64,000 nucleotides of DNA from Mycolicibacterium phocaicum (GTDB lineage: Bacteria; Actinomycetota; Actinomycetes; Mycobacteriales; Mycobacteriaceae). Below, in pieces: positions 18,756-28,658 of the stretch; within the stretch, counting starts at the first letter, position 1, and each line of letters opens with the position of its first letter. The notes beneath the pieces were generated by a model. The model was not told where the DNA came from. It saw nothing but the letters and a program-made list of their open reading frames with translations, and did not search any database. The DNA lies in assembly GCF_010731115.1 (NCBI RefSeq), contig NZ_AP022616.1:1798001-1862000 (forward strand), written 5' to 3'. The translations under genes were made by a program, and so were the position numbers.

Positions 18756-19214
18756 ATGACCGACAACCGGTTCATCGATATCGAAAGTCTAGAAGGCCAA
18801 GCCGAATTGATCGCCCGTACCCGCCGAGCGGTCGACGAGATCGGCGAAGTTCAGGCATGCTCCCCCGACGATTTGGTTCGCGTCACCGTCGCAGTCTCGG
18901 GCCTGGTAACTGATGTCGACCTGGCCGACGAGACCGTGCGCCTCGACCGCGAAGAACTCGGCCGACTGATCGCGGCCACCGCTCAGAAAGCCAGCCAACT
19001 CATGGCGGCCAAAGTCGCCGAGGCCATGGCCGAGGTCCATCGTCTTCAAGAACTACTGCTCGCCGACTTCGACGGTGTCGACGCCTCTGCAGCCGAGGCT
19101 CTCCGCAGCATCGCTGCCAATTCTCGCGCTGAGGAACTGCCAAGCGACGTAGACCCATTCGACTTCTACGTCCCGTACGACCAACCGTCGGACCAGGATC
19201 GAGAAGACTGGTAA
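18756..19214 (+). CDS. YbaB/EbfC-family-like protein of the ESX-effector type
   Basis: A 152-residue protein. The central part (RVTVAVSGLVTDVDLADETV, then a helix from EELGRLI to VHRLQELL) matches the small YbaB/EbfC fold of nucleoid-associated DNA-binding proteins. The tail is acidic (DVDPFDFYVPYD, DQDREDW). Proteins of this type accompany WXG100 genes in mycobacterial ESX-related loci; EspL is a known example. The ATG at 18756 lies 36 nt after the preceding gene. It is the last gene of the cassette. The role, whether chaperone, regulator or secretion factor, is unknown. Confidence 0.75.
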   Translation: MTDNRFIDIESLEGQAELIARTRRAVDEIGEVQACSPDDLVRVTVAVSGLVTDVDLADETVRLDREELGRLIAATAQKASQLMAAKVAEAMAEVHRLQELLLADFDGVDASAAEALRSIAANSRAEELPSDVDPFDFYVPYDQPSDQDREDW

Positions 19215-19273
19215 CCACACATCCGCAAAGCCCAGTCCGCCCATCACCGCCCCGTAGCTGGCAAACTCATCTC

Positions 19274-20380
19274 GTGGTCGACTTCGACGCATTGGAAGCC
19301 GCGGGCATCGCCGATGCGCGTCGGCGCGCGCCGCTCATCGAGTACCTGGACAGCCTGGGCTTCACCGCGGAGCAGATGGTCGCAGCAGAGCGCCAGGGCC
19401 GGTTGTTCGGGCTGGCGGGCGACGTCGTGCAGTGGTCGGGGCAGCCCCGGCACAGCCTGACCGACGCCGCCCAGGCGCTCGGGTTGCCGCTGGCCGACGT
19501 CGAGCAGGCCTGGGCGGTCCTGGGCCTGACGGTCGCCGACCCGAATACGCCGACGCTCACCGACAACGACATCGAGGCGCTGCGCACCTGGACCGATCTG
19601 CGGACCGCGATCGGCGACGACGCCGCGACGGGCTTCCTCCGGGTGATCGGTGCGAGCGTGGCGCGGGTGGCGGAGGCGCTGGCGTCGATGAGCCGCGCCG
19701 GTCTGCCGGAACTCGATCTGGCGCACAGCCACGACGAACTCGTGACGGCACAGGCCTACCGGTCGGCGGCCGCCTTCATCCCGCGCATCGGCGGCATGAT
19801 CGACTCGTTTCACCGCCACCATTTGTTCGCTGCCCGAACGTATTTCGATGCCATCGTCCACCACGAGTCGTTAACAGTGGACTGCGGTGTCGGGTTTGCC
19901 GACCTGTCCAATTTCACGCAGCTCACGCAGCGGCTCACACCGGCCGATCTGACCAGCCTGCTCAACGAGTTCAACGCCATCACCAATGACGTGGTGCACG
20001 CCGACGGAGGTCGGGTGGTCAAGTTCATCGGTGATGCGGTGATGTGGGTCAGCGCGACACCCGAATCGCTCGCCAAGGTCGCCATGGATTTGGTGCACCA
20101 TCCGCGCCCGAAGATGGCCAACATCAGCGTGCGGGCCGGCCTGAGCTTCGGTTCGGTGGTCGCCACCGGCGGTGATTACTTCGGCAACCCGGTGAATCTG
20201 GCGGCCCGCCTGGTGGCCGCGGCCGAGCCGGGGCAGATTCTGGTGGCCGCGCCGTGGTACGACATGCCGGGCAAATGGCCGGTCGCGCCTCGGGAGCCCT
20301 TGGTACTCAAGGGCTTCAACGACCCCGTGACCGCATTCGAGCTGTGCCCGGAGGCTGAGCGGGCGGCCCGGCAGGCGTGA
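19274..20380 (+). CDS. class III adenylate cyclase (Rv2212-like)
   Basis: A 368-residue protein with an N-terminal regulatory part (about 1-190) like the autoinhibitory region of Rv1264/Rv2212-type cyclases, and a C-terminal class III catalytic domain (about 200-368). Catalytic motifs are GFADLSNFT, with the first metal Asp, [15 protein letters not shown], with a Lys and the second metal Asp, and the transition-state region [11 protein letters not shown]. It makes cAMP from ATP and is cytoplasmic. The start is a GTG at 19274. Its stop overlaps the upstream region of pepB. It lies directly after the inserted effector cassette. Confidence 0.92.
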   Translation: MVDFDALEAAGIADARRRAPLIEYLDSLGFTAEQMVAAERQGRLFGLAGDVVQWSGQPRHSLTDAAQALGLPLADVEQAWAVLGLTVADPNTPTLTDNDIEALRTWTDLRTAIGDDAATGFLRVIGASVARVAEALASMSRAGLPELDLAHSHDELVTAQAYRSAAAFIPRIGGMIDSFHRHHLFAARTYFDAIVHHESLTVDCGVGFADLSNFTQLTQRLTPADLTSLLNEFNAITNDVVHADGGRVVKFIGDAVMWVSATPESLAKVAMDLVHHPRPKMANISVRAGLSFGSVVATGGDYFGNPVNLAARLVAAAEPGQILVAAPWYDMPGKWPVAPREPLVLKGFNDPVTAFELCPEAERAARQA

Positions 20381-20384
20381 TGAC

Positions 20385-20397
20385 TAGGGTGGGACCG
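20385..20397 (+). promoter_or_regulatory. leaderless-type -10 for pepB
   Basis: TAGGGT (20385-20390) ends 7 nt before the GTG at 20398, which supports that start over an upstream in-frame GTG at 20377. Confidence 0.55.
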
Positions 20398-21903
20398 GTG
20401 AGCAGCGCACCCGGTTACCAGTCCCCCGCCGTCACCCTCGCATCCGCCCTGCCGTCCGATCTGGACGCTGCGGTGCTGATCGTGCCGGTCATCACCGGCG
20501 AGAACGACGAGGCCACGGTCGTGGCCAACCCGTTTCTGGACGCCGAGGCCACCGGTGAGATCGAGGTGGCGCTGAAGGCACTGGGCGCGAAGGGTTCGAC
20601 CGAGCAGGTGACGCGCGTGCTCGTCCCGTCACTGCCGGTGGCCAGCGTGCTGGCCGTCGGCCTCGGCAAGGACCGCGACGAATGGCCGGCCGACGTGATC
20701 CGCCGCGCCGCGGGCGTGGCCGCCCGTTCCCTCAACGGCACCGAGACCGTCGTGACCACCCTCTCCGAATTGGATGTGGCCGCGGCCGTCGAGGGCCTGA
20801 TCCTGGGCGCCTACCGCTTCTCCGAATTCCGCAGCGCGAAGACCGCCCCCAAGGAGGCGGGCCTGACTGCCCTCACGGTTCTGTCCACCGCAGACGACGC
20901 CGAGACCGCCGCGGCTCGGGGTGTCGACGTGGCGACCGCGGTCGCGACGGCCCGCGATTTCGTCAACACCCCGCCGAGCCACCTGTACCCGGGTGAATTC
21001 GCCAAGCGGGCAAAGGCTTTGGGTAAGTCGGCGGGCCTCGAGGTCGAGGTGCTGGGCAAGAAGGAACTGGAGGATGCCGGTTTCGGCGGCATCGTGGGCG
21101 TCGGCAAGGGCTCGTCCCGGGGGCCCCGACTCGTGCGCCTGACCTACCGCTCCGGCACGAAGAACGCCAAGAAGGTGGCGCTCGTGGGCAAGGGCATCAC
21201 CTTCGACACCGGCGGCATCTCGATCAAGCCGGCCGCCAACATGCACCACATGACCTCTGATATGGGCGGCGCCGCGGCCGTCATCGCCACCATCGTGCTG
21301 GCGGCGCGCCAGCAGCTGCCGGTCGACGTCATCGCGACCGTCCCCATGGCCGAGAACATGCCGTCGTCGACGGCGCAGCGCCCCGGCGACGTACTGACCC
21401 AGTACGGCGGGACCACCATCGAGGTGCTCAACACCGATGCCGAGGGCCGGCTGATCCTGGCCGATGCCATCGTCCGCGCCTGCGAGGACAACCCCGACTA
21501 CCTGATCGACACCGCGACGCTGACCGGCGCGCAGCTGGTGGCACTCGGCGTGCGCACCCCCGGCGTGATGGGCACCGACGACTTCCGCGACCGGGTCGCC
21601 AAGCTCTCCCAGGAGGTCGGCGAGAACGGCTGGCCGATGCCGCTGCCCGAGGAACTCAAGGATGACCTCAAGTCGACGGTGGCCGACCTGGCCAACGTCA
21701 GCGGCGCGCGCAACGCCGGCATGTCGGTGGCCGGGGTCTACCTGCGCGAGTTCGTCGCCGACGGTGTTCAGTGGGCGCACCTCGACGTCGCCGGCCCGGC
21801 CTACAACACCGGCGGCCCCTGGGGCTACACCGGTAAGGGCGGCACCGGCGTCCCGACGCTGACCATGTTCGCCGTGCTGGAAGACATCGCGAAGAACGGC
21901 TAG
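20398..21903 (+). CDS. pepB: leucyl aminopeptidase (M17 family)
   Basis: A 501-residue M17 metallopeptidase that removes N-terminal residues from peptides and binds two metal ions. The catalytic C-terminal domain has [14 protein letters not shown], with metal-binding Asp and active Lys, and the family signature NTDAEGRL. The N-terminal domain is the usual macro-like fold. Equivalent to Rv2213. I prefer GTG 20398 because of the TAGGGT element and the similarity of the resulting start. A hairpin with a T-tract follows the stop. Confidence 0.94.
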   Translation: MSSAPGYQSPAVTLASALPSDLDAAVLIVPVITGENDEATVVANPFLDAEATGEIEVALKALGAKGSTEQVTRVLVPSLPVASVLAVGLGKDRDEWPADVIRRAAGVAARSLNGTETVVTTLSELDVAAAVEGLILGAYRFSEFRSAKTAPKEAGLTALTVLSTADDAETAAARGVDVATAVATARDFVNTPPSHLYPGEFAKRAKALGKSAGLEVEVLGKKELEDAGFGGIVGVGKGSSRGPRLVRLTYRSGTKNAKKVALVGKGITFDTGGISIKPAANMHHMTSDMGGAAAVIATIVLAARQQLPVDVIATVPMAENMPSSTAQRPGDVLTQYGGTTIEVLNTDAEGRLILADAIVRACEDNPDYLIDTATLTGAQLVALGVRTPGVMGTDDFRDRVAKLSQEVGENGWPMPLPEELKDDLKSTVADLANVSGARNAGMSVAGVYLREFVADGVQWAHLDVAGPAYNTGGPWGYTGKGGTGVPTLTMFAVLEDIAKNG

Positions 21904-21914
21904 CCATTCGCCCG

Positions 21915-21950
21915 ATGCGGTAGCTGGATTGACGCCAGTTACCGCATTTT
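21915..21950 (+). terminator. intrinsic terminator after pepB
   Basis: A 13-bp stem (ATGCGGTAGCTGG 21915-21927 with CCAGTTACCGCAT 21935-21947, one G.T) with a 7-nt loop is followed by TTTT. It is the most classical Rho-independent terminator in the window. Confidence 0.8.
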
Positions 21951-21975
21951 CGGCATGCCAATCTCCACACCGGCG

Positions 21976-21987
21976 TATTTTTCCTGC
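21976..21987 (+). promoter_or_regulatory. leaderless-type -10 for the small secreted protein
   Basis: TATTTT (21976-21981) ends 6 nt before the ATG at 21988. Confidence 0.55.
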
Positions 21988-22374
21988 ATGAACAAGTTCA
22001 TTCGCGTTATCGCCGTGGCAGTCGCCGTTATTGGCCTGGAGTTAGCCGGATTGAGCAGCACCAGCACGGCACTCGCCGACCCCGAGCAGGAACCCGTCCC
22101 CGATCAACTGTGTCCGTTCCGCAATGTGATCGACCGGATGGGCGGCAACGATCAGTGCGATCCCGGCTGGAACGATGCCAACCAGAACGTCGGCGCCGGG
22201 GCTCCGAACGAGTGCGCGCCCGGCGGCGGGTGGGTCGGAAACAACGAGCTGTGCCCGCCCCCGACGCTCAACGTGAACGTCAACCATGACGGCAACGGGA
22301 ATCATCAGATCACCATCAACGGCCAGCAGGTCGATCCCAAGAACATCACCGTCGACGGCAAGCCGATGGGCTGA
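21988..22374 (+). CDS. small secreted protein with signal peptide
   Basis: A 128-residue protein. The signal peptide is MNKFIRVIAVAVAVIGLELAG with a likely cleavage after STALA (about residue 31). The mature part is acidic, Asn- and Gly-rich, with four Cys (QLCPFR, DQCDPGW, NECAPGGG, NELCPPP) that could make two disulfides. The C-terminal part is strand-like (LNVNVNHDGNGNHQITINGQQ). I do not recognise a named family. Codon use is somewhat less GC-rich near the start. It lies between pepB and the converging EphD-like gene. Confidence 0.78.
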   Translation: MNKFIRVIAVAVAVIGLELAGLSSTSTALADPEQEPVPDQLCPFRNVIDRMGGNDQCDPGWNDANQNVGAGAPNECAPGGGWVGNNELCPPPTLNVNVNHDGNGNHQITINGQQVDPKNITVDGKPMG

Positions 22375-22386
22375 CCCACCGCCCGC

Positions 22387-23310
22387 CTAGCCCACGTATG
22401 CGTCGTGCAGATCCCGGGCCGGCTCGGCACCGGCGAGGTGGTCGGCCAACTCGCGCACCGCGGTTGCCAGCTCCTCCGGATGCGACATCGGCGACCAGTG
22501 CCCCGACTCGATGTCGCGGCGCCACAGCCGCGGAACCCATTGCGGCGTCTCGTCGTACAGGTGCGGGCGGACGAACTGGTCGCCACGGTTGACGATCACC
22601 TGCACCGGCACGTTGACGTAGTGGTCGCGCCGGCCCTTGAAGATGGTCCGCCAGTAGTTGGCGGGGTACACCTTGAGGCTGTTCGCGGCGTCGGTCGCGA
22701 AGGTGTCCGAATGCCGAATCTGCTTGTCGGACATGCCATCAAGATGTTTCATCAGTTGCGGCAGGATGGTCGGCACAGTGGCCCGAACCAGCACTCGCGC
22801 CACGAGCGGTATCGAGAAGAAACCCTGATACGTCAGTCGCAGGAACTGCGACACCGACTGCAGGAACCGCACCGGCCGATACGGGCGCTTCAAGCCCTCC
22901 ATGATGAAGTGCCGGGTGTGGTCGGCGCTCGGTCCCGACGTCGAGGTGAAGGACGCGATGCGATCCACCGACTCGGGCCGCGACAGGTATTCCCACATGC
23001 CGACCGAGCCCCAGTCGTGGGCCAGTACGTGGACCTTCTCGCCGGGCGCCAACGCGGCGATGACGGCCGCGAAGTCATCGGCGTAGTGGGCCATGGTGTA
23101 CGACGAAACCTTCTTGGGCACACCGGAATTGCGCGATCCGCGGTTGTCGTAGCGGATCACGCGGTAGGTGTCGGCGAGGTGGGGCACGGTGGCGTCCCAC
23201 ATGTCGTGCGAATCCGGCCAGCCATGCACCAGTACCACCACCGGACCGTCGGGGTTGCCCTCTTCGTAGGTCGCGATCCGCGTCCCGTCCGCGCTGTCCA
23301 CAAACTGCAT
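22387..23310 (-). CDS. EphD-like alpha/beta hydrolase (epoxide hydrolase type), hydrolase domain only
   Basis: About 307 residues covering one alpha/beta-hydrolase domain. The oxyanion-hole motif HGWPDS, the nucleophile elbow HDWGSVG with Asp as nucleophile, and the catalytic His in ESGHWSPMSHPE support an epoxide-hydrolase-type mechanism. By gene order it sits at the place of Rv2214c (EphD). As I recall, EphD is about 590 residues with a second, short-chain-dehydrogenase domain. Here the frame ends 12 nt from the next gene, so the SDR half is absent. ATG 23310 has AGGCGG 8 nt upstream; a GTG at 23316 is an alternative. Confidence 0.85.
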   Translation of the reverse strand: MQFVDSADGTRIATYEEGNPDGPVVVLVHGWPDSHDMWDATVPHLADTYRVIRYDNRGSRNSGVPKKVSSYTMAHYADDFAAVIAALAPGEKVHVLAHDWGSVGMWEYLSRPESVDRIASFTSTSGPSADHTRHFIMEGLKRPYRPVRFLQSVSQFLRLTYQGFFSIPLVARVLVRATVPTILPQLMKHLDGMSDKQIRHSDTFATDAANSLKVYPANYWRTIFKGRRDHYVNVPVQVIVNRGDQFVRPHLYDETPQWVPRLWRRDIESGHWSPMSHPEELATAVRELADHLAGAEPARDLHDAYVG

Positions 23311-23501
23311 CGTCACACCCGCCTGACCTCAAAATATCCCGTACCGCCGGTACCGGTTCGAATGCGACAGTAGCCTGCTCAGCGAGGGTGTCAACACAGC
23401 GGGACAAAGTCCCGACCCGCCCCTCCTCGACTGCGCGAGCATGACAGGATGGGGCCTGAGACATTCGAAGTGACGAGCGAACTTTTCGAGGAGTCAACGT
23501 A

Positions 23502-25274
23502 ATGGCCATCTCCGTCCAGATGCCCGCACTCGGTGAGAGCGTTACCGAGGGGACCGTCACTCGATGGCTCAAGCAGGAGGGCGACACCGTCGCGGTCGAC
23601 GAGCCCCTGCTCGAGGTGTCCACCGACAAGGTCGACACCGAAATCCCGTCGCCTGCAGCCGGTGTCCTGACCAAGATCGTCGCGCAGGAAGACGACGTGG
23701 TCGAGATCGGCGGCGAACTCGCCGTCATCGGTGAGGCCGGCTCGGAGCCGGCCGCAGCCCCCGCTTCAACCGCCGCACCGTCGGCTCCCGAGCCCGCCGC
23801 GGCCCCCGCGCCGGAGCCCACCCCGGCTCCCGCACCTGCCGCCGAAGCGCCCGCGTCGGCCCCCGCTCCGGCGGCCTCCGACGCTGCCGACGCCACCTCG
23901 ATCGTGATGCCCACGCTGGGCGAGTCGGTCACCGAGGGCACCGTGACCCGCTGGCTCAAGAAGGTCGGCGACTCCGTCGAGGTCGACGAGCCCCTCGTCG
24001 AGGTCTCCACTGACAAGGTCGACACCGAAATCCCGTCGCCGATCGCGGGCGTGCTGCTTTCCATCACCGCTGACGAGGACGACGTCGTGTCCATCGGCGG
24101 CGAGCTCGCGAAGATCGGTGCCGCCGGTTCGGCCCCGGCACCGGCACCCGCCCCTGAGGCACCGGCCCCGGCCGCTGAGGCCCCGGCAACCGCCGCCGCG
24201 CCGACGCCGCCGCCGGCTCCCCCGGCGCCGGCCGCACCGACCCCGCCCCCCGCGCCTGCTCCCGCCCCGGCTGCCCCGGCACCCGCCGCCGCAGCTCCGG
24301 CCGCCACGTCCGCCCCGGCCGACGACGCCAGCCCCTACGTCACCCCGCTGGTGCGAAAGTTGGCTGCGGAGAACAACGTTGACCTCGCTTCGGTGCAGGG
24401 CACCGGCGTCGGCGGCCGCATCCGCAAGCAGGACGTGCTCGCCGCGGCCGAGGCCGCCAAGGCCCCCGCCGCACCTGCCGCCGCGTCGGCTCCGGCCGCT
24501 CCGGCCGCCAAGGCCCCGGCCGCAGCAGCTCCCGCGCCCGCGCTGGCGCACCTGCGTGGCACCACGCAGAAGGCCACCCGGATCCGTCAGATCACGGCCA
24601 AGAAGACGCGCGAGTCGCTGCAGACCACGGCTCAGCTGACCCAGACCCACGAGGTCGACATGACCCGCATCGTGTCGCTGCGGGCCCGCGCCAAGAACTC
24701 GTTCGCCGAGCGCGAGGGTGTGAACCTGACGTATCTGCCGTTCATCGCCCGCGCCGTGATCGACGCGTTGAAGATCCACCCGAACGTCAACGCCAGCTAC
24801 AACGAGGAAACCAAGGAGATCACCTACTACGACGCCGAGCACCTCGGCTTCGCGGTGGACACCGAGCAGGGCCTGCTGTCGCCGGTCGTGCACAACGCCG
24901 GTGACCTGTCCCTCGGTGGCCTCGCCCGCGCGATCGTCGACATCGCGGACCGCGCCCGCTCGGGCAACCTGCGGCCCGACGAGCTGGCCGGCGGCACCTT
25001 CACCATCACCAACATCGGTAGCCAGGGCGCGCTGTTCGACACCCCGATCCTGGTTCCGCCGCAGGCGGCCATGCTCGGCACCGGTGCCATCGTCAAGCGG
25101 CCGCGGGTCGTCGTGGACGAGGGCGGCAACGAGTCGATCGGTGTCCGGTCGGTGTGCTACCTGCCGCTGACCTACGACCACCGCCTGATCGACGGCGCCG
25201 ACGCCGGACGGTTCGTGACCACCATCAAACGTCGTCTCGAAGAGGGTGCGTTCGAGGCCGACCTGGGGCTGTAA
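23502..25274 (+). CDS. dlaT: dihydrolipoamide acyltransferase (E2) of the pyruvate dehydrogenase complex
   Basis: A 590-residue E2 protein. Two lipoyl domains carry the lipoyl-lysine motif DKVDTE (K43 and K172), followed by Ala/Pro-rich linkers, a peripheral subunit-binding domain (about 275-320, [14 protein letters not shown] and GRIRKQDVL), and the catalytic domain with HRLIDG (H560, D564). In mycobacteria it serves pyruvate dehydrogenase and peroxynitrite reductase/peroxidase activity. ATG 23502 has GAGGAG about 9 nt upstream. lipB and lipA, which make its cofactor, lie 1 kb downstream on the same strand. Equivalent to Rv2215, also annotated sucB. Confidence 0.96.
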   Translation: MAISVQMPALGESVTEGTVTRWLKQEGDTVAVDEPLLEVSTDKVDTEIPSPAAGVLTKIVAQEDDVVEIGGELAVIGEAGSEPAAAPASTAAPSAPEPAAAPAPEPTPAPAPAAEAPASAPAPAASDAADATSIVMPTLGESVTEGTVTRWLKKVGDSVEVDEPLVEVSTDKVDTEIPSPIAGVLLSITADEDDVVSIGGELAKIGAAGSAPAPAPAPEAPAPAAEAPATAAAPTPPPAPPAPAAPTPPPAPAPAPAAPAPAAAAPAATSAPADDASPYVTPLVRKLAAENNVDLASVQGTGVGGRIRKQDVLAAAEAAKAPAAPAAASAPAAPAAKAPAAAAPAPALAHLRGTTQKATRIRQITAKKTRESLQTTAQLTQTHEVDMTRIVSLRARAKNSFAEREGVNLTYLPFIARAVIDALKIHPNVNASYNEETKEITYYDAEHLGFAVDTEQGLLSPVVHNAGDLSLGGLARAIVDIADRARSGNLRPDELAGGTFTITNIGSQGALFDTPILVPPQAAMLGTGAIVKRPRVVVDEGGNESIGVRSVCYLPLTYDHRLIDGADAGRFVTTIKRRLEEGAFEADLGL

Positions 25275-25278
25275 TCCC

Positions 25279-26187
25279 ATGGCGCACGCGGTCATAGCCA
25301 TCGCGGGCTCGTCGGGACTCATCGGTTCCGCACTGGTGTCGGCGCTCCGTGCCACCGACCATCGGGTGGTGCGCATCGTGCGCCGCCAACCGGCCAACGC
25401 CGACGAGGTGTACTGGAACCCCGACGCCGGCGACTTCGACTGGCGCACGTTGCGTGACGTCGATGCCGTGGTCAACCTGTGCGGGGTGAGCGTCGGTTCC
25501 CGCCGGTGGTCGGGAGCGTTCAAGCAGAGCCTCCGTGACAGCCGCATCGTCCCGACCGAGGTGCTGACCGACGCCGTCGTCGACGCCGGAGTGCCCGTGC
25601 TCATCAACGCCAGTGCCGTTGGCTTCTATGGCAATACGCGGGACCGGATCGCCGACGAGCGCTCCCCCGCCGGCACCGGCTTCCTGGCCCGGCTGTGTCT
25701 GGACTGGGAGGCCGCCACGCGGCCGGCGGCCGACGCCGGTGTCCGCGTCGTGCTCGCGCGCACCGGCCTGGTGCTGGCGCCGGCAGGCGGCATGCTGGCC
25801 CGGCTCCGTCCGGTCTTCGGGCTCGGGCTGGGTGCCCGGCTGGGCAGCGGGCGCCAGTACATGCCGTGGATCACGCTGGAGGACGAGGTGCGGGCCCTGC
25901 TGTTCGCGCTGAATCACGACGACCTGTCCGGACCGCTCAATCTGACAGGGCCGGCGCCGGTCACCAACGGTGAGTTCACCGAGGCGCTGGGACGGGCACT
26001 GCACCGCCCCACCCCGCTGCTGATGCCCGGTTTCGCGCTGCGGGCCGCGCTCGGCGAGTTCGCCGAGGAGGGACTGCTCGGCGGCCAGCGCGCCATCCCG
26101 GCCGCGCTGGAGGATGCCGGCTTCGAGTTCCACCAGCGGACCATCGGCGAGGCGCTGTCTTACGTCACCGCCCCCAACGCGGCCTGA
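25279..26187 (+). CDS. NAD-dependent epimerase-like protein, TIGR01777/DUF1731 family
   Basis: A 302-residue Rossmann-fold extended SDR with [10 protein letters not shown] near the N-terminus, [21 protein letters not shown], and a C-terminal DUF1731 part ([26 protein letters not shown]). Members of this family lack a known substrate. ATG 25279 is 4 nt after the dlaT stop, so it is co-transcribed with dlaT. Equivalent to Rv2216. Confidence 0.9.
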   Translation: MAHAVIAIAGSSGLIGSALVSALRATDHRVVRIVRRQPANADEVYWNPDAGDFDWRTLRDVDAVVNLCGVSVGSRRWSGAFKQSLRDSRIVPTEVLTDAVVDAGVPVLINASAVGFYGNTRDRIADERSPAGTGFLARLCLDWEAATRPAADAGVRVVLARTGLVLAPAGGMLARLRPVFGLGLGARLGSGRQYMPWITLEDEVRALLFALNHDDLSGPLNLTGPAPVTNGEFTEALGRALHRPTPLLMPGFALRAALGEFAEEGLLGGQRAIPAALEDAGFEFHQRTIGEALSYVTAPNAA

Positions 26188-26199
26188 CTCCAGCAGGCG

Positions 26200-26212
26200 T
26201 AGCGTCAGTTCG
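26200..26212 (+). promoter_or_regulatory. leaderless-type -10 for lipB
   Basis: TAGCGT (26200-26205) ends 7 nt before the GTG at 26213. Confidence 0.6.
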
Positions 26213-26881
26213 GTGACGATCCGATCTGCCGGCGGCCCGATCGACGTGCGCCGGCTGGGCACCATCGACTACAACGACGCCTGGGCGCTCCAGCGGGAGC
26301 TCGCTGACGCCCGCTCCGACGAGCGCGGCGACGACACGCTGCTGCTGCTCGAGCACCCACCCGTCTACACCGCCGGCCGCCGGACCGAACCGCATGAGCG
26401 GCCGGTCGACGGCACCCCCGTCATCGACACCGACCGCGGCGGCAAGATCACCTGGCACGGTCCCGGACAGCTGGTCGGCTACCCGATCATCGGCCTGGCG
26501 CAGCCGCTCGACGTGGTGAAATTCGTTCGGCTGCTCGAGGATGCGCTGATGGCGGTCTGCGCCGAGCTCGGCCTGCAGACCATCCGGGTGGACGGCCGGT
26601 CGGGCGTCTGGCTGGCGGCCGACGAGCTGCGGCCCGAACGCAAGATCGCCGCCATCGGCATCCGCGTCGCCCGCGGCACGACGCTGCACGGCTTCTCCCT
26701 GAACTGCAACTGCGACCTGCGTGCGTTCGGCGGCATCGTCCCGTGCGGCATCGCCGACGCCGGTGTGACGTCGCTGACGAAGGAGTTGGGCCGCGAGGTC
26801 ACGCCGGAGGACGTCATGGACCGGGTGGCGTCAGCGGTGTGCACGGCACTCGGCGCTCCCGCACTAACATCGACACCATGA
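26213..26881 (+). CDS. lipB: octanoyl-ACP:protein transferase
   Basis: A 222-residue LipB. It moves octanoate from acyl carrier protein to lipoyl domains, the first step of lipoic acid formation. The catalytic pair is present as K144 (ERKIAAIG) and C178 (IVPCGI), with the substrate-pocket motif [14 protein letters not shown]. The GTG at 26213 is 25 nt after the preceding stop. Its end overlaps lipA as ATGA. Equivalent to Rv2217. Confidence 0.96.
   Translation: MTIRSAGGPIDVRRLGTIDYNDAWALQRELADARSDERGDDTLLLLEHPPVYTAGRRTEPHERPVDGTPVIDTDRGGKITWHGPGQLVGYPIIGLAQPLDVVKFVRLLEDALMAVCAELGLQTIRVDGRSGVWLAADELRPERKIAAIGIRVARGTTLHGFSLNCNCDLRAFGGIVPCGIADAGVTSLTKELGREVTPEDVMDRVASAVCTALGAPALTSTP
26865..26877 (+). 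promoter_or_regulatory. leaderless-type -10 for lipA inside the lipB 3' end
   Basis: TAACAT (26865-26870) ends 7 nt before the lipA ATG at 26878. lipA could therefore be made both from the lipB transcript and from its own promoter. Confidence 0.5.
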
Positions 26882-27810
26882 GCGTCGATCCCGGTAACCG
26901 CAAGCTGCTCCGCCTGGAGGTCCGCAACGCGGAGACGCCGATCGAGCGCAAGCCGCCGTGGATCAAGACCAAGCTCAAGATGGGCCCCGAGTACAAGGAC
27001 CTCAAGAGCCTGGTCAAGCGCGAGGGCCTGCACACCGTCTGCGAAGAGGCCGGCTGCCCCAACATCTACGAATGCTGGGAGGACCGCGAGGCCACCTTCC
27101 TGATCGGCGGCGAGCAGTGCACCCGCCGCTGCGACTTCTGCCAGATCGACACCGGCAAGCCCGCCGACCTGGACCGTGACGAACCCCGCCGGGTCGCCGA
27201 GAGCGTGCACACCATGGGTCTGCGCTACTCCACGATCACCGGGGTGGCCCGCGACGACCTGCCCGACGGCGGCGCCTGGCTGTACGCCGAGACGGTGCGC
27301 CAGATCCACGCGCTCAACCCGAACACCGGCGTCGAGCTGCTGGCCCCCGACTTCAACGGCGTGCCCGAGCTGCTCGAGCAGGTCTTCGACTCGCGCCCAG
27401 AGGTGTTCGCGCACAACGTCGAAACCGTGCCGCGCATCTTCAAGCGCATCCGCCCGGCGTTCCGCTATGAGCGCAGCCTCGGCGTGATCACCGCGGCCCG
27501 CGACTACGGCCTGGTGACCAAGAGCAATCTGATCCTCGGCATGGGCGAGACGCCCGAGGAAATCCGAGTGGCCCTGCAGGACCTGTACGACGCCGGCTGC
27601 GACATCGTCACCATCACGCAGTACCTGCGCCCGTCGCCGCGGCACCACCCCGTCGAGCGGTGGGTGCGGCCGGAGGAATTCGTCGAGCACCAGCAGTTCG
27701 CCGAGGGTCTCGGGTTCGCCGGTGTGCTTGCCGGACCGCTGGTCCGGTCGTCCTACCGGGCCGGGAAGCTGTACGCCCAGGCTGCCCGGTTACGGCCACC
27801 GGTTTCCTGA
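26878..27810 (+). CDS. lipA: lipoyl synthase
   Basis: A 310-residue radical-SAM enzyme that inserts two sulfur atoms into octanoyl-lysine. The auxiliary cluster cysteines are C55, C60 and C66 ([12 protein letters not shown]), and the radical-SAM cluster cysteines are C81, C85 and C88 (CTRRCDFC). The C-terminal RSSY motif, whose Ser ligates the auxiliary cluster, is present in VRSSYRAG. The start at ATG 26878 overlaps the lipB stop. Equivalent to Rv2218. Confidence 0.97.
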   Translation: MSVDPGNRKLLRLEVRNAETPIERKPPWIKTKLKMGPEYKDLKSLVKREGLHTVCEEAGCPNIYECWEDREATFLIGGEQCTRRCDFCQIDTGKPADLDRDEPRRVAESVHTMGLRYSTITGVARDDLPDGGAWLYAETVRQIHALNPNTGVELLAPDFNGVPELLEQVFDSRPEVFAHNVETVPRIFKRIRPAFRYERSLGVITAARDYGLVTKSNLILGMGETPEEIRVALQDLYDAGCDIVTITQYLRPSPRHHPVERWVRPEEFVEHQQFAEGLGFAGVLAGPLVRSSYRAGKLYAQAARLRPPVS

Positions 27811-27813
27811 ATC

Positions 27814-27825
27814 TATCCTGGTGGC
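27814..27825 (+). promoter_or_regulatory. leaderless-type -10 for the DUF4191 gene
   Basis: TATCCT (27814-27819) ends 6 nt before the ATG at 27826. Confidence 0.65.
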
Positions 27826-28581
27826 ATGGCGAAGACCACCAATCCTGCTGCTGTGAAGGCTGCGAAGGCCGAGGCGAAGGCGGCCCGCAAGGCCGCCTCG
27901 AAGCAGCGCCGCGCCCAGCTCTGGCAGGCGTTCCAGATTCAGCGCAAAGAGGACAAGCGGCTGCTGCCGTACATGATCGGCGCGTTCGTGCTGATCGTGG
28001 CGCTCGCCGTCGCGATGGCCGCGTACTCCGGCGGCATCTTCAGCTGGATCACGCTGCCCATCCTGGGCGTGCTGCTCGGCGCGCTGGTCGCGTTCATCAT
28101 CTTCGGCAGGCGCGCGCAGAAGTCGGTCTACAGCAAGGCTGACGGCCAGACCGGCGCGGCGGCCTGGGCGCTGGACAACATGCGCGGCCAGTGGCGGGTC
28201 ACGCAGGGCGTCGCCGCCACCGGCAGCTTCGATGCCGTGCACCGGGTGGTCGGCCGGCCGGGTGTGATCTTCGTCGGCGAGGGTTCGCCGCAGCGCCTGA
28301 AACCGCTTCTGGCGCAGGAGAAGAAGCGCACCGCACGACTGGTCGGCGAGGTGCCGATCTACACCATCGTGGTCGGCAACGAAGAGGACCAGGTGCCGCT
28401 GTCCAAGCTGGAACGGCACCTGACCAAGCTGCCCGCCAACATCACCACCAAGCAGATGGACGCGCTCGAGTCCCGTCTGGCCGCTCTGGGTTCCAAGCTG
28501 GGCCCCGGCGGTCTGCCCAAGGGTCCGCTGCCCGCCGGCGCCAAGATGAAGGGCATGCAGCGCACCGCGCGCCGTAAGTAG
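27826..28581 (+). CDS. DUF4191 membrane protein (Rv2219-like)
   Basis: A 251-residue protein with a Lys/Ala-rich basic N-terminus (about 1-45), two close membrane helices (about 48-68 and 72-92), and a soluble C-terminal domain ending in a basic tail. It matches the actinobacterial DUF4191 family, which is of unknown function. It lies 15 nt after lipA but has its own promoter-like element. Convergent with the RDD gene across a 49-bp palindrome. Confidence 0.88.
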   Translation: MAKTTNPAAVKAAKAEAKAARKAASKQRRAQLWQAFQIQRKEDKRLLPYMIGAFVLIVALAVAMAAYSGGIFSWITLPILGVLLGALVAFIIFGRRAQKSVYSKADGQTGAAAWALDNMRGQWRVTQGVAATGSFDAVHRVVGRPGVIFVGEGSPQRLKPLLAQEKKRTARLVGEVPIYTIVVGNEEDQVPLSKLERHLTKLPANITTKQMDALESRLAALGSKLGPGGLPKGPLPAGAKMKGMQRTARRK

Positions 28582-28592
28582 TCGCAGTCAGC

Positions 28593-28641
28593 GATTTGTG
28601 CACGATAATCCGCGGTGGCCGCGGATTATCGTGCACAAATC
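28593..28641. terminator. 23-bp perfect hairpin between convergent DUF4191 and RDD genes
   Basis: The arms at 28593-28615 and 28619-28641 are perfect reverse complements over 23 bp with only a 3-nt loop (TGG). Each arm contains TTGTGCACGATAATCCGCGG or its complement. It is the longest perfect stem in the window and lies in the 77-bp gap between two converging stops. Confidence 0.75.
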
Positions 28642-28658
28642 ACGCCAGGGGGCGGTGG

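Noticed and set aside
14982..19230. Integrase or attachment site at the cassette edges
   Set aside because: No tRNA, integrase or flanking direct repeat was found, so the cassette is not called a mobile element.
23766..25607. 613-residue minus-strand frame over dlaT
   Set aside because: Low-complexity Gly/Arg product antisense to a clear gene with lipoyl and catalytic motifs.
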